Origin: Sphingopyxis sp. JAI128
GTDB taxonomy: Bacteria > Pseudomonadota > Alphaproteobacteria > Sphingomonadales > Sphingomonadaceae
NCBI RefSeq assembly: GCF_014207235.1
Contig: NZ_JACHDA010000003.1
Location: 124,001 to 188,000 of the forward strand
Reading direction: 5' to 3'
DNA length: 64,000 bases
Shown here: in pieces, positions 22,717 to 32,416 of the stretch
Layout of the letters: each line of letters opens with the position of its first letter
Numbering within the stretch: position 1 is the first letter of the stretch
Notes under the pieces: generated by a model
Seen by the model: only the letters and a program-made list of their open reading frames with translations
The model's database searches: none
What the model was told of the DNA's origin: nothing
Position numbers and translations under genes: made by a program

Positions 22717-22728
22717 CACAAACGGACA

Positions 22729-23139
22729 TCAGGCGTTGTCCTCGCTGTCCGGCGCCGCGAGATCCCGCGCCACCTTCGGATCGCGCAGCAATTGGTCGAT
22801 ATGGCTCGCCTCATCGAAGCTTTCGTCGGCGAGGAATTTGAGCTTTGCGGCATATTTCATGCGGATGCGGTGCGCGACCTCGCGCTGCAGATAGGCGGTG
22901 TTGGTGCGGAGAGCCTTCAGCACCGCCTCCTCATCCTTGCCGAGCAGGGGCTTCACGAACACGGTCGCGTGGCGGAGGTCGGGCGACATGCGCACTTCGG
23001 TTACGCTGACCGGGTGCGTGGCCAGCACATCGTCGTGCACGTCGCCGCGCGCGAGGATCTCGCTCAGCACATGGCGCACCTGTTCGCCCACGCGCAGGAC
23101 GCGGACGGAGGGGCCTTCGGATTGTTCCTTGTGGCGCAT
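22729..23139 (-). CDS. rbfA: ribosome-binding factor A
   Basis: 136 residues. A KH-like cold-shock factor that helps mature the 30S subunit. The sequence shows [33 protein letters not shown] and [19 protein letters not shown], all typical. It is the last gene of the rimP-nusA-ylxR-infB-rbfA unit. The AGGAGG ribosome binding site overlaps the foot of a strong hairpin just after infB. Confidence 0.97.
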   Translation of the reverse strand: MRHKEQSEGPSVRVLRVGEQVRHVLSEILARGDVHDDVLATHPVSVTEVRMSPDLRHATVFVKPLLGKDEEAVLKALRTNTAYLQREVAHRIRMKYAAKLKFLADESFDEASHIDQLLRDPKVARDLAAPDSEDNA

Positions 23140-23152
23140 CGGTCAATTCCTC

Positions 23153-23180
23153 CTGCACCCCCGCGCCGGCGGGGGTGCAG
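23153..23180 (-). promoter_or_regulatory. infB-rbfA intercistronic hairpin touching the rbfA ribosome binding site
   Basis: Perfect 12-base arms (CTGCACCCCCGC / GCGGGGGTGCAG) with a 4-base loop. On the minus strand the downstream arm ends in CAG, and the AGGAGG of rbfA begins inside that end (…GCAGGAGGAATTGACCG-ATG). Pairing would hide part of the ribosome binding site. Confidence 0.7.
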
Positions 23181-23191
23181 GGATGGCATAG

Positions 23192-25735
23192 TTATAGCGT
23201 ACGTTCGCGCAGCTCGACCTCGAAGACTTCGAGATGGTCGCCCGGCTTGATGTCGTTCGTATCGGCGAGCACGACACCGCACTCCAGGCCGGCGCGCACT
23301 TCGGCGACGTCGTCCTTGAAGCGGCGAAGCGACGCGATGGTCGTCGCCGAGACGATGACGTCGTCGCGCGTGAGGCGCGCGTGGAGCCCCTTGCGGATCG
23401 AACCTTCAAGCACGAGCAGACCGGCAGCCTTGTCGCGCTTGCCGGCCGGGAAGACATCCTTGACCTCGGCGCGGCCGACGACATTTTCGATGCGTTCCGG
23501 ACCCAGCTCGCCCGCCATCTCCTTCGCCACGTCGGCGGTCAGGTGATAGATGACGTCATAATACATGAAGCGCACTTTTTCGCGGTTCGCGATCTCGCGC
23601 GCCTTGGCGTTCGGACGGACGTTGAAGCCGATGATCGGCGCGCCGGTGGCAGCCGCCAGCGTCACGTCGCTCTCGGTGATCGCGCCGGCGCCCGACTGGA
23701 GCACGCGGACGCGGATTTCGTCGGTCGACAGGCGGTTGAGCGCGTTGACGATCGCTTCGACGCTGCCCTGCACGTCGCCCTTGATGACCACCGGATATTC
23801 AATCACCTTGGCCTTGTCGGCGAGCGCCGAGAACATGCCCTCGAGGCTGACCGGCGCCTGCGCCGTCCGCTTCTTGAGCGCCTGTTCCTGGCGATAGGCG
23901 GCGACTTCGCGCGCGCGCGCCTCATTCTCGACGACCGTGAGCGTATCCCCCGCCATCGGCACGCCGCCGAGGCCGAGGACCTCGACCGGCATCGACGGTC
24001 CGGCGGCCTTGATCTGCTTGCCGTGATCGTCGACGAGCGCCCGGACGCGGCCGCTTTCGGCGCCGCAGACGAAGATGTCGCCCACGTTGAGCGTGCCGCG
24101 GCGCACGAGGATCGTCGCGACCGGGCCGCGGCCCTTGTCGAGCTTCGCCTCGATCACCGTGCCTTCGGCGTTGCGATCGGGGTTGGCCTTCAGCTCCATG
24201 ATCTCGGCCTGCAACGCGATCGCATCGAGCAGCTTGTCGAGACCGGTCTTCTTCAGCGCCGACACTTCGACATTCTGGACGTCGCCGCCCATTTCCTCGA
24301 CCACCAGCTCGTGTTCGAGCAGGCGTTCGCGGACGCGCTGCGGGTTGGCGCCTTCCTTGTCGATCTTGTTGATCGCGACGATGATCGGCACGCCCGCCGC
24401 CTTCGCATGGCTGATCGCCTCGATCGACTGCGGCTTGAGGCCGTCGTCGGCCGCCACCACCAGGATCACGATGTCGGTCACGTTGGCACCGCGCTGGCGC
24501 ATCTCGGTAAAGGCTTCGTGGCCCGGCGTATCGAGGAAGGTGATAAGGCTGCCGTCCTTCGCCTTCACCTGATAGGCGCCGATATGCTGGGTGATGCCGC
24601 CGGCTTCGCCCGCGACGACATTGGCGCCGCGCAACGCGTCGAGCAGGCTCGTCTTGCCGTGATCGACATGGCCCATGATCGTGACTACCGGCGCGCGCGG
24701 CTTGAGCTGCGCGGCGTCGTCGACATCCTCGTCGTGGCGGATGTCGATATCGGCTTCGCTGACGCGCTTGATCTCGTGCCCGAATTCGGTGACGAGCAGC
24801 TCGGCGGTATCCTGGTCGATCGTCTGGTTGACGGTCACCGGCATACCCATCTTGAACAGCGCCTTGACCAGGTCGGCGCCCTTTTCGGCCATGCGGTTCG
24901 CCAGTTCCTGCACCGTGATGCTGTCGGGCACGACGACTTCGCGGACCTGCTTTTCGCGCGGCCCCGACGAGGTCATGTGCGAACGCTTTTCCTTTTCGCG
25001 CGCGCGCTTCAAGGCGGCCAGGCTGCGCGCCCGCGCGCCCTCATCCTCGTTAAGTGCACGCGTGACGGTCAGCTTGCCCGACTGGCGGCGATTGTCGGTG
25101 CCGCGGGCGGCCTTGGGCTCGGGGCGCTTCGGTTCGGGACGTTTCGGCGCCTCGACCGGGGTAAAGCGGCGCGGAGCCGGAGCCGCGCTCGCGGCCGGAC
25201 GCGGCGCAGCAGGCGCCGCCTCGTCGCGCGCTTCGGCCGCCGGCGCTTCGGCGGCGGGTTCGGCGGCGGTAGGCGCGGCGGGAGCCGGCTCGGCCTCCTT
25301 GGCGGCGGCCTGTTCCTGACGCGCTTCGGCGCGGGCCTTTTCTTCTTCGGCGGCGCGGGCGCGCGCGGCTTCGTCGCGACGGCGATTTTCCTCGAGCGCC
25401 GCCATACGCGCCTCTTCGGCCTCGCGGAGCAGCTGCGCCTGACGTTCCTGACGCGTCATCAGGCTGTCATTCTCGCTCGCCCTCGGCGCGGCCGGCTTCG
25501 GAGCGGGCGCAGGGGTGGGGGCAGGCGCCGGCGCCGGAGCGGCCTCGACGTCTTCGGCCTCGGGTGCCGGCGCGGCTTCGCCCGGACGGCCGATCACGCG
25601 GCGACGCTTCACCTCGACCACCACCGTGTTGCGACGGCCATGGCTGAATTGCTGCTGCACCTGTCCGGCCTCGACCGTCCGCTTCAGCCCCAGGGGCTTG
25701 CGGGTAAGGGTCGGCTTGTCCTGTTCGTCACTCAT
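23192..25735 (-). CDS. infB: translation initiation factor IF-2
   Basis: GTPase that brings fMet-tRNA to the 30S subunit. The 847-residue protein has an IF2-N motif at the start ([26 protein letters not shown] is the family's first block, quoted here only as a position: residues 8-33), a long Ala/Pro/Glu/Arg-rich linker to about 290, a second IF2-N domain, the G domain ([32 protein letters not shown]) and domains II-IV. The Ala/Pro-rich linker is longer in alphaproteobacteria than in most groups. It lies between ylxR and rbfA. Confidence 0.98.
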   Translation of the reverse strand: MSDEQDKPTLTRKPLGLKRTVEAGQVQQQFSHGRRNTVVVEVKRRRVIGRPGEAAPAPEAEDVEAAPAPAPAPTPAPAPKPAAPRASENDSLMTRQERQAQLLREAEEARMAALEENRRRDEAARARAAEEEKARAEARQEQAAAKEAEPAPAAPTAAEPAAEAPAAEARDEAAPAAPRPAASAAPAPRRFTPVEAPKRPEPKRPEPKAARGTDNRRQSGKLTVTRALNEDEGARARSLAALKRAREKEKRSHMTSSGPREKQVREVVVPDSITVQELANRMAEKGADLVKALFKMGMPVTVNQTIDQDTAELLVTEFGHEIKRVSEADIDIRHDEDVDDAAQLKPRAPVVTIMGHVDHGKTSLLDALRGANVVAGEAGGITQHIGAYQVKAKDGSLITFLDTPGHEAFTEMRQRGANVTDIVILVVAADDGLKPQSIEAISHAKAAGVPIIVAINKIDKEGANPQRVRERLLEHELVVEEMGGDVQNVEVSALKKTGLDKLLDAIALQAEIMELKANPDRNAEGTVIEAKLDKGRGPVATILVRRGTLNVGDIFVCGAESGRVRALVDDHGKQIKAAGPSMPVEVLGLGGVPMAGDTLTVVENEARAREVAAYRQEQALKKRTAQAPVSLEGMFSALADKAKVIEYPVVIKGDVQGSVEAIVNALNRLSTDEIRVRVLQSGAGAITESDVTLAAATGAPIIGFNVRPNAKAREIANREKVRFMYYDVIYHLTADVAKEMAGELGPERIENVVGRAEVKDVFPAGKRDKAAGLLVLEGSIRKGLHARLTRDDVIVSATTIASLRRFKDDVAEVRAGLECGVVLADTNDIKPGDHLEVFEVELRERTL

Positions 25736-25752
25736 CGAAAAACATCATTCCT

Positions 25753-26523
25753 TCAAAACGCGTCCGAAGCGGCGGTGCCAGCTGGCGCCGTCCCTGTTTT
25801 TTCCTCGCCGGCGGGCGGCGGGGCGTGCGGATCGGAATCGCGGTTGGCCGCGTCCCTACTCCATCCTGTGAAAAACTGCCAGCGGCTCAAATGCGCCAGC
25901 ACCCTGTCCGCAGCGCGGGCGTCGGTAATCGCCAGATGCACCGCATTCTCGCGGCCCAATGCCATAGATAGGGTGCCGCGGTCCACCGGCAAGACCATCC
26001 CCTCGCGTCCCGACCCTTCGGCATCGTCGCCGACGCGCCACGCCTGCGCCAGTTTCTTGCGGCCGTCTTCGCCCGCGTCGCTGGCGTGGAGAAGCAGGCG
26101 AACCTGCCCCTTGCGCGCCGCCGTTTCGATCTTTTCATTGCCGCTGATCAGCGTGCCCGAGCGCGATTCCAGGCCGAGCCGGTCGAGCGTCGCGCGCTTG
26201 AGCTGCGCCTCGATACGCGCTCCGAGATCGTCGGGGATCGCGATATGGCTTTCGTGCAGCGCGCGCGCGAGCCCGCCTTTCAGCTTGCCCTTGGTTTGCG
26301 CAGCCTCAAGCTCGGCGCGCGACACGCCGATCCACGCGCCGCGGCCCGGCGCCTTGCCTAGCACATCGGGGGCGATGCTGCCGTCGGGGCCGAGCGCAAG
26401 GCGCACGAGCCGCTCCGCCGGCAAAACATCGCCGGTGACTACGCAGCGCCGCTCGGGCACATGCTGGCCGCGCCCCTTTGCGCGGTCGGTTTCGGTCAGC
26501 TGATCATTGCGCGGGGTCCGCAT
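25753..26523 (-). CDS. YlxR/DUF448 RNA-binding protein with C-terminal L7Ae-like domain
   Basis: 256 residues. The YlxR domain (about 15-95) shows VPERRCVVTGDVLPAERLVRLAL and APGRGAWIGVSRAELEAA. The second half (about 115-220) resembles the L7Ae/YlxQ ribosomal-protein fold (FLISGNEKIETAARKGQVRLLLHASDA-like region and ITDARAADRV). Fusion of YlxR and YlxQ in one chain is usual in alphaproteobacteria. The tail is Ala/Pro-rich and disordered. The start at 26523 overlaps nusA by 20 bases, which implies coupling; the longer frame to 26610 lies within nusA. Confidence 0.9.
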   Translation of the reverse strand: MRTPRNDQLTETDRAKGRGQHVPERRCVVTGDVLPAERLVRLALGPDGSIAPDVLGKAPGRGAWIGVSRAELEAAQTKGKLKGGLARALHESHIAIPDDLGARIEAQLKRATLDRLGLESRSGTLISGNEKIETAARKGQVRLLLHASDAGEDGRKKLAQAWRVGDDAEGSGREGMVLPVDRGTLSMALGRENAVHLAITDARAADRVLAHLSRWQFFTGWSRDAANRDSDPHAPPPAGEEKTGTAPAGTAASDAF

Positions 26524-28156
26524 CGGCGGCCTCCCCGGTTTGCGGCTCCGCCGCGGGCCCAGCTTCGGCAGGGGCAGCCGCTTCGGGCTCATCGTCGAAC
26601 CAGTGCGCACGCGCCGCCATGATGATCTCGTTACCCTGCTCTTCGCTCAGGCCATATTCGCCCAGAACGCCGCCCTTGTCCTCGGCGCGCTCGCTGCGCG
26701 CCGGACCGCGGCGGTTGTCCTGGCGCTTCTTGGCGATGAGTTCGTCGGTCGCAAGGTCGGCGAGGTCGTCGAGCGTCTTGATCCCTGCCTTGCCGAGCAC
26801 GACGAGCATCGCTTCGGTGAGGTGCGGGATATCGGCCAGCGCATCCTCGACGCCCAGTTCGCGGCGTTCCTGACGCGACGCTTCCTCGCGGCGTTCGAGT
26901 CCTTCGGAGGCGCGGCTTTGCAGTTCCTGCGCCAGCTCCTCGTCGAACCCTTCGATGCTCGCGAGCTCGTCGATGCCGACATAGGCGACTTCCTCGAGTT
27001 CGCCGAAGCCTTCGGCAACGAGCAGCTGCGCGAGCGTTTCGTCGACGTCGAGTTCTTCCTGGAACATCGTCGAGCGCTCGACGAATTCGCGCTGGCGCTT
27101 CTCGCTCGCGTCGGCCTCGGTCATGATGTCGATCTGGCTGCCGGTCAGCTGGCTCGCGAGACGGACATTCTGGCCGCGGCGACCAATGGCAAGGCTCAAC
27201 TGGTCGTCGGGAACGACGACTTCGATGCGGCTGTCATCCTCGTCGATAACCACGCGCTGCACCGTCGCGGGCTGGAGCGCGTTGACGACGAAGGTCGCCG
27301 TATCTTCCGACCAGGGGATGATGTCGATCTTTTCACCCTGCATTTCCTGGACGACTGCCTGAACGCGGCTGCCCTTCATGCCGACGCACGCGCCGACGGG
27401 GTCGATGCTGCCGTCATAGCTGATCACGCCGATCTTGGCGCGGCTGCCCGGATCGCGGGCGGCGGCCTTGATCTCGATGATGCCATCGTAGATTTCGGGC
27501 ACTTCCTGCGCGAACAGCTTTTTCATGAAGTCGGGGTGCGCGCGGCTGAGAAAAATCTGCGGGCCGCGCGTTTCGCTGCGCACCGACAGGATCAGCGCGC
27601 GGACGCGGTCGCCGACACGCATCAGTTCGCGCGGAATCTGCTGGTCGCGGCGGATGACGCCCTCGGCGCGGCCGAGGTTGACGACGATATGGCCGAATTC
27701 GACCGATTTCACGACGCCGGTGATGATCTCGCCCGCGCGGTCCTTGAATTCGGCGTACTGGCGCTCGCGATCGGCCTCGCGGACCTTTTGGAAGATCACC
27801 TGCTTCGCCGACTGCGCGTCGATGCGGCCCAGATCGACCGCGGGCAGCGGATCGACGATGAAGTCGCCGATTTTCGCGTCCTTCTGCAATTTCTGGCCCG
27901 CGGCCAGATCGACCTGCTTGAAATAATCCTCGACCTGCTCGACCACCTCGACGACGCGCCACAAGCGAAGGTCGCCGGTCTGCGCGTCGAGCTTGGCCCG
28001 AATGTCGTTCTCGGCACCATAACGCGCGCGCGCGGCGCGCTGGATCGCTTCCTCGATGGCCTCGATGACGATGGCCTTGTCGATCATCTTCTCGCTGGCG
28101 ACGCTGTTGGCAATCGCGAGCAGCTCGGCCTTGTTGGCGGAAATGGCAGTGGCCAT
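26504..28156 (-). CDS. nusA: transcription termination/antitermination protein NusA
   Basis: 550 residues. The N-terminal RNA polymerase-binding domain (ANKAELLAIANSVASEKMID) is followed by the S1 domain, two KH domains (GVISYDGSIDPVGACVGMKG and VVPDDQLSLAIGRRGQNVRLA) and two C-terminal acidic repeats with helix-hairpin-helix character (ADIPHLTEAMLVVLGKAGI). The Ala/Glu-rich end is longer than needed for the fold. Its start overlaps the rimP stop by one base. Confidence 0.98.
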   Translation of the reverse strand: MATAISANKAELLAIANSVASEKMIDKAIVIEAIEEAIQRAARARYGAENDIRAKLDAQTGDLRLWRVVEVVEQVEDYFKQVDLAAGQKLQKDAKIGDFIVDPLPAVDLGRIDAQSAKQVIFQKVREADRERQYAEFKDRAGEIITGVVKSVEFGHIVVNLGRAEGVIRRDQQIPRELMRVGDRVRALILSVRSETRGPQIFLSRAHPDFMKKLFAQEVPEIYDGIIEIKAAARDPGSRAKIGVISYDGSIDPVGACVGMKGSRVQAVVQEMQGEKIDIIPWSEDTATFVVNALQPATVQRVVIDEDDSRIEVVVPDDQLSLAIGRRGQNVRLASQLTGSQIDIMTEADASEKRQREFVERSTMFQEELDVDETLAQLLVAEGFGELEEVAYVGIDELASIEGFDEELAQELQSRASEGLERREEASRQERRELGVEDALADIPHLTEAMLVVLGKAGIKTLDDLADLATDELIAKKRQDNRRGPARSERAEDKGGVLGEYGLSEEQGNEIIMAARAHWFDDEPEAAAPAEAGPAAEPQTGEAADADPAQ

Positions 28157-28734
28157 CAGTCCTGTCCTTCTTCTTCCATTTCGTCGGCACCCTCGACCGA
28201 GAGCGGGACGGTTGCGGCAATCAATTTGTCGGTGAGAACCAGCTTTGCAGTATCGATCGCGTCGAACGGCAGCCTGTGTTCCACCCCTTCCTTATCCGAA
28301 ATCATCACGACATCGCCGTCGATACCGACGAGCATGCCGTTGAAGCGCTGGCGCCCGTCCAGCTTTTCCTTGAGCGCCACTTTCGCCTCATGCCCCGCCC
28401 AGTCGGCGAAGTCGGCGCGGCGCGTCAGCGGCCGGTCGATGCCGGGCGACGACACCTCGAGCCGGTAGGCGATCTCGATCGGGTCCTTACCCGCCTCTTC
28501 GAGTGCGTCGAGCTTCTCCGAAATACGGCGCGACAGGTCGGCGCAATCTTCGATCGTCAGCTGACGCGTGTCGGGGCGTTCGGCCATTACCTGCAAGGTC
28601 GGATCGCTCTCGCCGCCGAAAAAGGCGACGCGCACGAGCGCAAGGCCCATCGCTTCGGCTTCGGGTGCGATGATCGCGTTGAGGGAGTCGAAATCGACCA
28701 AGCTATCTTCCCAATCCGGATGACCGGAAAGCAT
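28156..28734 (-). CDS. rimP: ribosome maturation factor RimP
   Basis: 192 residues (or 181 from a TTG at 28701). The core IIAPEAEAMGLALVRVAFFG, the LEVSSPGIDRPLTRRADF hallmark and the C-terminal SH3-like part (FNGMLVGIDGDVVMI) are clear. It assists 30S assembly. The TTG start has a GGGAAGA box close by and would match the usual N-terminus better (MVDFDSLNAIIAPE); the ATG is listed as the conservative choice. A longer frame to 29754 lies antisense to the hydrolase gene and is rejected. First gene of the nusA-infB unit. Confidence 0.95.
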   Translation of the reverse strand: MLSGHPDWEDSLVDFDSLNAIIAPEAEAMGLALVRVAFFGGESDPTLQVMAERPDTRQLTIEDCADLSRRISEKLDALEEAGKDPIEIAYRLEVSSPGIDRPLTRRADFADWAGHEAKVALKEKLDGRQRFNGMLVGIDGDVVMISDKEGVEHRLPFDAIDTAKLVLTDKLIAATVPLSVEGADEMEEEGQD

Positions 28735-28962
28735 GTGGGTATAGCCGCCGCGGCCCGCGGCCCCGACGTCCCAACTGGCTAACCATGTCAAGAAGTAGGG
28801 CCGCATATAGGCGCGTGGCGGCGAGTCGGCAAGGGGGAATGGCATCGGCGGCGGATCGCCAGATCTGCCGTGCAACATTTTGTTGGCGTTTCCGCGTATA
28901 AGGCGGGCTGGCCCGTCCTGCGCGAATCGCGCGGGGAGCACCCATGGAAATGTAACGAACGC
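28735..28962. other. divergent promoter region of rimP operon and hydrolase gene
   Basis: No gene fits. It must hold promoters in both directions. A TTGACA box for the minus strand is at 28791-28786, but no good -10 follows. A TATAAG at 28897-28902 on the plus strand may serve the hydrolase gene. Both are weak calls. Confidence 0.4.
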
Positions 28963-30090
28963 ATGAAGCCCGAACTGACCCTGACCGCCCGATCGACGTG
29001 GCGCGACCCGATACCGGAAAAGCCGGTGGGGCCGGGGCGCGCCTTCTGGGCGGCGATTATCGCGGTGGTCGCGGTCGCCTGTCTCGCCTTCCTGCTGTCG
29101 AGCGGACAGCTTCGCGCGCCGGCGGTCTTTGGGCCTTACAGCGTGTCGGTCCCGCTCGATTTCAAGGCTTATGACCCCGAACGCTGGGCGATCATGAATG
29201 CCGAGGATTATGAGACGGCGCTGAAGATCGATCCGACGCTGCCCGATCCGGCCAGCGTGGGCTATGGCGACGCGACCGCGATGCCCCCGGCCGATCCCGC
29301 GCTTCTGCGCGAGGAGGCCTTTGTGGGCCCGCCCGCAAAACCCTATATTTTCCGCGGACTGACCGCGCTCGACCGCGAGCGCGCGCATTATTGCCTGACC
29401 GCCGCCATCTATTATGAAGCCGCGTCGGAAACCGACGACGGGATGCGCGGCGTCGCACAGACGGTCGTCAACCGCGTCCGCCACCCAAGCTTTCCGAACA
29501 CAATATGCGGCGTCGTTTTCCAGGGATCGCAGCGCGCCGGCGTGTGCCAGTTCACCTTCAGCTGCGACGGTGCGATGGCGCGCGCGCCCGAACGGCGGAA
29601 CTGGCTGCGCGCGAGCCGCGTCGCCTCGGCCGCGCTTGGCGGATTCGTCTTTCCAAAGGTCGGGCTTGCCACCCATTATCACACGCAGGCAATCTGGCCG
29701 CGCTGGGGCAAGAGCCTGGTGATGACCAACATTGTCGGCGCGCATATCTTTCACCGCTGGCGCGGGCGCTGGGGGATGCCCGACGCGTTTCGCGCGCCCT
29801 ATCCGGGCCGCGAGCCGGTACCCGGCCCCTATCTGCCGATCGCGCAGCAGCTTGCGATCCTGAAGGGTCAGGGGCTTCCGCCCGGCGCGGGCCCGGTTGC
29901 CGCTCTCACCGGCCCCGCCGCGCCGCTGCCCGACGCCGGCCCGGCACCGCTGCCCGGGGCGATGGCGCCCGCCGCACCACCCGCGCCCACCCCGCCGCCG
30001 GCCGCCGCGCCGACCTACACCGACCCGCGGCTCAACCAGTCGGGCCAGATCCGTGAAGAATTCAGCAAGAGCGGAGAGTGGAAAGGCTGA
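28963..30090 (+). CDS. membrane-anchored SleB-type cell wall hydrolase
   Basis: 375 residues: a short cytoplasmic N-terminus, one membrane helix (AFWAAIIAVVAVACLAFLL, about 25-44), then a hydrolase_2/SleB domain (about 145-260: HYCLTAAIYYEAASETDDGMRGVAQTVVNR, with Glu in YYEAASE likely catalytic, then GVCQFTFSCDG and ATHYHTQAIWPRW). The C-terminal 90 residues are Pro/Ala-rich. SleB enzymes are lytic transglycosylases of spore cortex; in non-sporing proteobacteria the family acts on the cell wall. The ATG at 28963 is chosen because the extension upstream is not hydrophobic. Confidence 0.92.
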   Translation: MKPELTLTARSTWRDPIPEKPVGPGRAFWAAIIAVVAVACLAFLLSSGQLRAPAVFGPYSVSVPLDFKAYDPERWAIMNAEDYETALKIDPTLPDPASVGYGDATAMPPADPALLREEAFVGPPAKPYIFRGLTALDRERAHYCLTAAIYYEAASETDDGMRGVAQTVVNRVRHPSFPNTICGVVFQGSQRAGVCQFTFSCDGAMARAPERRNWLRASRVASAALGGFVFPKVGLATHYHTQAIWPRWGKSLVMTNIVGAHIFHRWRGRWGMPDAFRAPYPGREPVPGPYLPIAQQLAILKGQGLPPGAGPVAALTGPAAPLPDAGPAPLPGAMAPAAPPAPTPPPAAAPTYTDPRLNQSGQIREEFSKSGEWKG

Positions 30091-30132
30091 GCCTTTCGGC
30101 CTAGGCTTCCGATATCTTCACGGGAGGCCATC

Positions 30133-30519
30133 ATGGGACATGTCAAAGGCATCGGGGGACTGTTTTTCCGGGCGCACGACCCCGCGGCGCTCGCCGCATG
30201 GTATCGCGACCGGCTGGGCGTTGGCGGCGGGTGCAGCGCGGACGACAGCGTGCCGCCGAACCAGTGGGTCTGGAACGTCTCAGCGGGCCCGCTGGTCTTT
30301 TCGCCCTTCAAGGCCGACACCGACTATTTCGCTGCCGACCGCCAGTTCATGATCAACCTGCGCGTCGATGATCTCGACGCCGTGCTGGCCCCGTTTCGCG
30401 AGGCCGGCGATGAAATCATCACCAAGGCCGACTGGGATGATCCGGCGATCGGCCGCTTCGCGCGCGTGCACGACCCCGAAGGCAATCCGATCGAGCTTTG
30501 GGAACTGCCGAAAGGCTAA
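30133..30519 (+). CDS. VOC family (glyoxalase-like) protein
   Basis: 128 residues, two beta-alpha-beta-beta-beta units: GGLFFRAHDPAALAAWYRDRLG and FMINLRVDDLDAVLAPFREAG, ending in VHDPEGNPIELWEL with the usual metal-ligand Glu. Metal-dependent lyase, isomerase or dioxygenase activity is typical, but the substrate cannot be told. An AGGAGG-like GGGAGG precedes the ATG. Confidence 0.9.
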   Translation: MGHVKGIGGLFFRAHDPAALAAWYRDRLGVGGGCSADDSVPPNQWVWNVSAGPLVFSPFKADTDYFAADRQFMINLRVDDLDAVLAPFREAGDEIITKADWDDPAIGRFARVHDPEGNPIELWELPKG

Positions 30520-30551
30520 CCGCGCAGCCAGTTGGAACGGCCGGTTTCGAC

Positions 30552-30625
30552 CGGTTGCGGACGTAAGATCCTCCCTCTGGCGAAGCCATGGGGAGGTGGC
30601 AGCGCGAAGCGCTGACGGAGGGGCT
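30552..30625. repeat. intergenic repeat, family C copy 2
   Basis: 74 bases almost identical to 13111-13183, in the same orientation. It fills the gap between the VOC gene and the convergent HerA-like gene; its last base touches the stop codon of the latter. Confidence 0.85.
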
Positions 30626-32346
30626 TAACGCCCCTGGCTGCGCCAGCGCTTGACGACACGCTCCACGATTTCGACCTCGCCGCCGGTTTCGCGCCACAGC
30701 TTCGAAAAGAGAGGATCGCTCGACGCCGGCCGCTTTTCCTCTTCCAGCGTGTCGAGATAGACGCGGATCGGGATCGACACGCCCTCGCCGCAGACGATGC
30801 ACTCGCGGTTGCGCAGCGCCGGGATCGAATCGATGAACCCGCGCGCGCCTTCGGGCATAGCCGCCTTCACGAAATGCTGGTCGCGCTCGTTGTTGAGGCG
30901 CATCGAGATGATCGTGCCGCACTGCGACAGCACGCCTTCGGCAAGATCCGACGGGCGCTGGGTGATGAGCCCCAGCGAAACGCCATATTTACGGCCTTCC
31001 TTGGCGATCCGCTCCAGGATCTTGCGCACCGCCTGTCCCCCCCCGACGTCCTTCGACGGGATGTAGCGATGCGCTTCTTCGCAGACGAGCAGGATCGGAC
31101 GCTGCGGTTCGCCGCGCGACCAGATCGCATAGTCGAAGGTCAGGCGCGACAGCACCGCGACGACAACTCCCGTGATATCCGACGGGACGCCCGACACGTC
31201 GATGATGGAGATGGGCCGGCCGTCCGACGGCAGGCGGAAAATCTTTCCGAGGAAATTCGCCATGGTGTCGGCAACGAGCATGCCCGAGAACATGAAATTA
31301 TAGCGCGGGTCGGCGCGCATTTCCTCGATCTTGCCCTTGATGCGCATGAACGGCGCCGAAGAGGTGGCCTTGTCGAGCTTGCCCATCTCGTTCTGCAGGA
31401 TGTTGAGCAGGTCGGAGAGCAGATAGGGGATCGGCGAATCGACCGTGATCTTGCTCATGCCTTCGGCGAGCCGGTTCTTGGTACGCGCCTGCAGCAGGCA
31501 ACGTGCGAGCACGTCGCAGTCGGCCTGTCGATCGCGGCCCTCCGCCGTGATGAAGACCTCGCAATGTTCCTCGAAATTCATCAGCCAATAGGGCATCGCC
31601 AGATTGTCGACGTCGAACAGCGCGCCGGTGCCCTTGAAAGCGGCCGAATATTCGCCGTGCGGGTCGATCATCACGATATGGCCCTGCGGCGCCATTTCGC
31701 AGATCTTGTGGAGGATCAGCGCGGCGCTGGTCGATTTACCCGTACCCGTCGAACCGAGCAGCGCAAAATGTTTGCCGAGCATCGCATCGACATAGAGCGA
31801 ACCGCGGATGTCCTTGGTCGGATAGACGGTGCCGATTTCGACATGCGCGCGCTCGTCGGCGGCGTATATCTGTTTGAGATCGGCGCTGGTGGCGGCGAAA
31901 ACCTGGCTACCCGGAATCGGATAGCGCGTCACGCCGCGCCGGAAATTATGGATACGCCCGGTGATCTTTTCCTCTTCGCCTTCGCCGAGGAAATCGATTG
32001 TCGCGACGATCAGGCCTTCGCCGCGTTCGTGGAGTTGCTGGTCGCGGATACTCGCGATCAGCCAGACATTGCCGACCCGTATCTTGACCTGCGCGCCGAC
32101 CTGTCCCGCCATCGCCACGGCGGCATCGCTGGACGACGACAATTTGCCGATCGTCTCGGCATCGAGCAGGATACGCGACGCCGAACCCGAAATATCGATC
32201 ACTTCGCCGATCATCAGGTCGTCGCGATGATGCACGGTGGCGGGCGCGACCGGCGCGACCGGCGCGGCGATGCCCCCACCCGCGAGCCGAACATGCTGTA
32301 CCGCTGTCGAATCCCCGGCGCTCAATCCGCCGCCCTGCATATCCAT
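30625..32346 (-). CDS. HerA-like ATPase with HAS-barrel domain
   Basis: 573-residue hexameric FtsK/HerA-type ATPase. An N-terminal HAS-barrel (about 45-130; VIDISGSASRILL) is followed by the DUF87 motor: Walker A STGTGKST (about 205), an IDPHGEYS motif, Walker B LLVCEEAHRYIP, and the sensor region GLITQRPSDLAEGVLSQCGT with the arginine finger. In archaea HerA works with the nuclease NurA in DNA end resection; no NurA-like gene is nearby. The upstream frame to 32448 overlaps the TIGR02186 gene; the ATG at 32346 opens the conserved part. Confidence 0.92.
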   Translation of the reverse strand: MDMQGGGLSAGDSTAVQHVRLAGGGIAAPVAPVAPATVHHRDDLMIGEVIDISGSASRILLDAETIGKLSSSSDAAVAMAGQVGAQVKIRVGNVWLIASIRDQQLHERGEGLIVATIDFLGEGEEEKITGRIHNFRRGVTRYPIPGSQVFAATSADLKQIYAADERAHVEIGTVYPTKDIRGSLYVDAMLGKHFALLGSTGTGKSTSAALILHKICEMAPQGHIVMIDPHGEYSAAFKGTGALFDVDNLAMPYWLMNFEEHCEVFITAEGRDRQADCDVLARCLLQARTKNRLAEGMSKITVDSPIPYLLSDLLNILQNEMGKLDKATSSAPFMRIKGKIEEMRADPRYNFMFSGMLVADTMANFLGKIFRLPSDGRPISIIDVSGVPSDITGVVVAVLSRLTFDYAIWSRGEPQRPILLVCEEAHRYIPSKDVGGGQAVRKILERIAKEGRKYGVSLGLITQRPSDLAEGVLSQCGTIISMRLNNERDQHFVKAAMPEGARGFIDSIPALRNRECIVCGEGVSIPIRVYLDTLEEEKRPASSDPLFSKLWRETGGEVEIVERVVKRWRSQGR

Positions 32347-32416
32347 CAATTTGCCCCGCCTATCATGGTCCCCGGGCCCGGTATCGCAGCTGAGGGTAAA
32401 TATTGGCTGAAGGCGG

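Noticed and set aside
23234..26503. 1089-codon open frame on the plus strand
   Set aside because: Antisense to infB and ylxR; its His/Arg/Asp-rich product has no domain-like pattern.
28763..28791. TTGACA-based promoter for the rimP operon
   Set aside because: The -35 is good, but the -10 position is GC-rich and does not resemble a promoter.
28735..29754. N-terminal extension of rimP
   Set aside because: It is antisense to the SleB-type hydrolase, whose product is well supported.
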